Source: Desulfobacterales bacterium
GTDB taxonomy: Bacteria; Desulfobacterota; Desulfobacteria; Desulfobacterales; JAFDCJ01
Length of the DNA: 6,563 nt
Direction of reading: 5' to 3'
Assembly (NCBI GenBank): GCA_020345785.1
Contig: CP070771.1
Location: forward strand, 1,305,609 to 1,312,171
Positions 5,861 to 6,563 of this stretch are shown here, piece by piece (the first letter of the stretch is position 1; each line of letters begins with the position of its first letter). The position numbers and the translations under genes are program-made. The notes under the pieces were generated by a model. The model did no database searches and had not been told where the DNA came from. It was given only the letters and a program-made list of their open reading frames with translations.

Positions 5861-5877
5861 GCTCAAAGGAACTAACC

Positions 5878-6563
5878 ATGCGAAGTAAAGAGAAATTGAA
5901 GCAGGCAATTTGTGAAGCTGTCGAGCGGCGGCGCGGGGAAATCGAAAAAATCGGAGATCAAATCATGGAAAACCCGGAGCTGGGGTTTAAAGAATATAAG
6001 ACTGCCAAGCTGGTGGCCGACACCATGAAATCTTTCGGTATTCCCTACGAGACCGGACTTGCCATCACCGGTGTCAAAGGTGTCATCAGAGGAAAACATC
6101 CGGGACCGACGGTGGCGCTGATGGGGGAATTGGATTCTTTACTGGTTTCTGACCATCCCCACGCAGATTCGGAAACCGGAGCAGCCCACGCCTGCGGCCA
6201 CAATGCCCAGATTGCCGGATTAATGGGGGCGATGATAGCGTTGGTGGATACCGGGGCAATGGATGACCTCCGCGGAAACGTCGTTTTTTTTGCCGTCCCG
6301 GCCGAAGAATACGTGGAAATCGAGTATCGCCTGGGGTTGGTGAGAGAAGGAAAATTGAGCTTTTTAGGCGGTAAACCGGAGTTGATTCAAAAGGGACATT
6401 TTGATGATGTGGATCTGGCGGCAATTATTCATACCCACCGTTCTCCGGAGCTGAAAAAAGCGGCGGTGGTGAAATCATGCAACGGCTGTGTCGTAAAATT
6501 GATACGGTATAAGGGCCTGGCCGCCCATGCAGGCAGCTCGCCCCACAAAGGCATCAACGCATT
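5878..6563 (+). CDS. M20-family metallo-amidohydrolase (M20D-like), C-terminus beyond window
   Basis: The frame runs from ATG 5878 off the right edge; 228 residues are visible. Metal-site motifs of the M20 family appear in order: GELD (83-86), HACGHN (104-109, with Cys106 and His108), PAEE (141-144), and His185/His187 in IIHTHR. AHAGSSPHKGIN (216-227) marks the start of the dimerisation domain, with His217 at the usual substrate-contact place. The family hydrolyses N-acyl-amino acids, aminobenzoyl-glutamate or small peptide-like amides using a metal pair in the cytoplasm. No signal peptide is seen. AAAGGA ends 8 bases before the ATG. A repeat element ends 17 bp upstream. It is divergent from the permease and dehydrogenase genes, and a shared amide or amino-acid catabolic role is inferred. 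The exact substrate is unknown. Confidence 0.9.
   Translation, partial: MRSKEKLKQAICEAVERRRGEIEKIGDQIMENPELGFKEYKTAKLVADTMKSFGIPYETGLAITGVKGVIRGKHPGPTVALMGELDSLLVSDHPHADSETGAAHACGHNAQIAGLMGAMIALVDTGAMDDLRGNVVFFAVPAEEYVEIEYRLGLVREGKLSFLGGKPELIQKGHFDDVDLAAIIHTHRSPELKKAAVVKSCNGCVVKLIRYKGLAAHAGSSPHKGINA

Overview
The window looks like bacterial chromosome from an amino-acid or amine catabolising organism. The genes have moderate GC content and are separated by an AT-rich divergent spacer. The gene content (a dye-linked-type FAD/[2Fe-2S] dehydrogenase, a divergent Nramp-like permease, an M20 amidohydrolase) would suit an anaerobic Desulfobacterota-like bacterium. That placement is a guess from gene content, and no marker gene is present to fix it.

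Left part (1-2722, minus strand). Three genes run in the order small [2Fe-2S] protein, FAD/NAD-type subunit with a C-terminal BFD-like [2Fe-2S] domain, and DAO-family FAD subunit, the last cut by the window edge. This is the order and domain make-up of the HcnABC / opine oxidase / D-hydroxyproline and dye-linked L-proline dehydrogenase family, which oxidises amino acids or N-alkylated amino acids. A plausible sigma70-type promoter precedes the set. The substrate cannot be read from the sequence.

Middle part (2854-4451). A strong rho-independent terminator (2883-2911) closes a single minus-strand permease gene (2933-4393). The permease aligns by eye with Nramp proteins but has GGGE where metal-transporting Nramps have DPGN, and it lacks the MPH motif of helix 6. 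Its leader holds two strong Shine-Dalgarno sequences, of which only one serves a visible gene.

Right part (4452-6563). An AT-rich divergent spacer of about 1.5 kb holds several things: tandem 17-bp operator-like repeats; a 36-residue single-helix membrane peptide gene with a good promoter and ribosome binding site; a probable small-gene remnant broken by two ochre codons; and two inverted copies of a roughly 100-bp palindrome-ended repeat. The second copy ends 17 bp before the start of a plus-strand M20-family amidohydrolase, cut by the right edge.

Working model (inference): the permease brings in an organic nitrogen compound, the amidohydrolase removes an acyl or aminoacyl group, and the three-subunit dehydrogenase oxidises the released amino compound and feeds electrons to the respiratory chain. 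No CRISPR array, defence system, tRNA or rRNA was seen.
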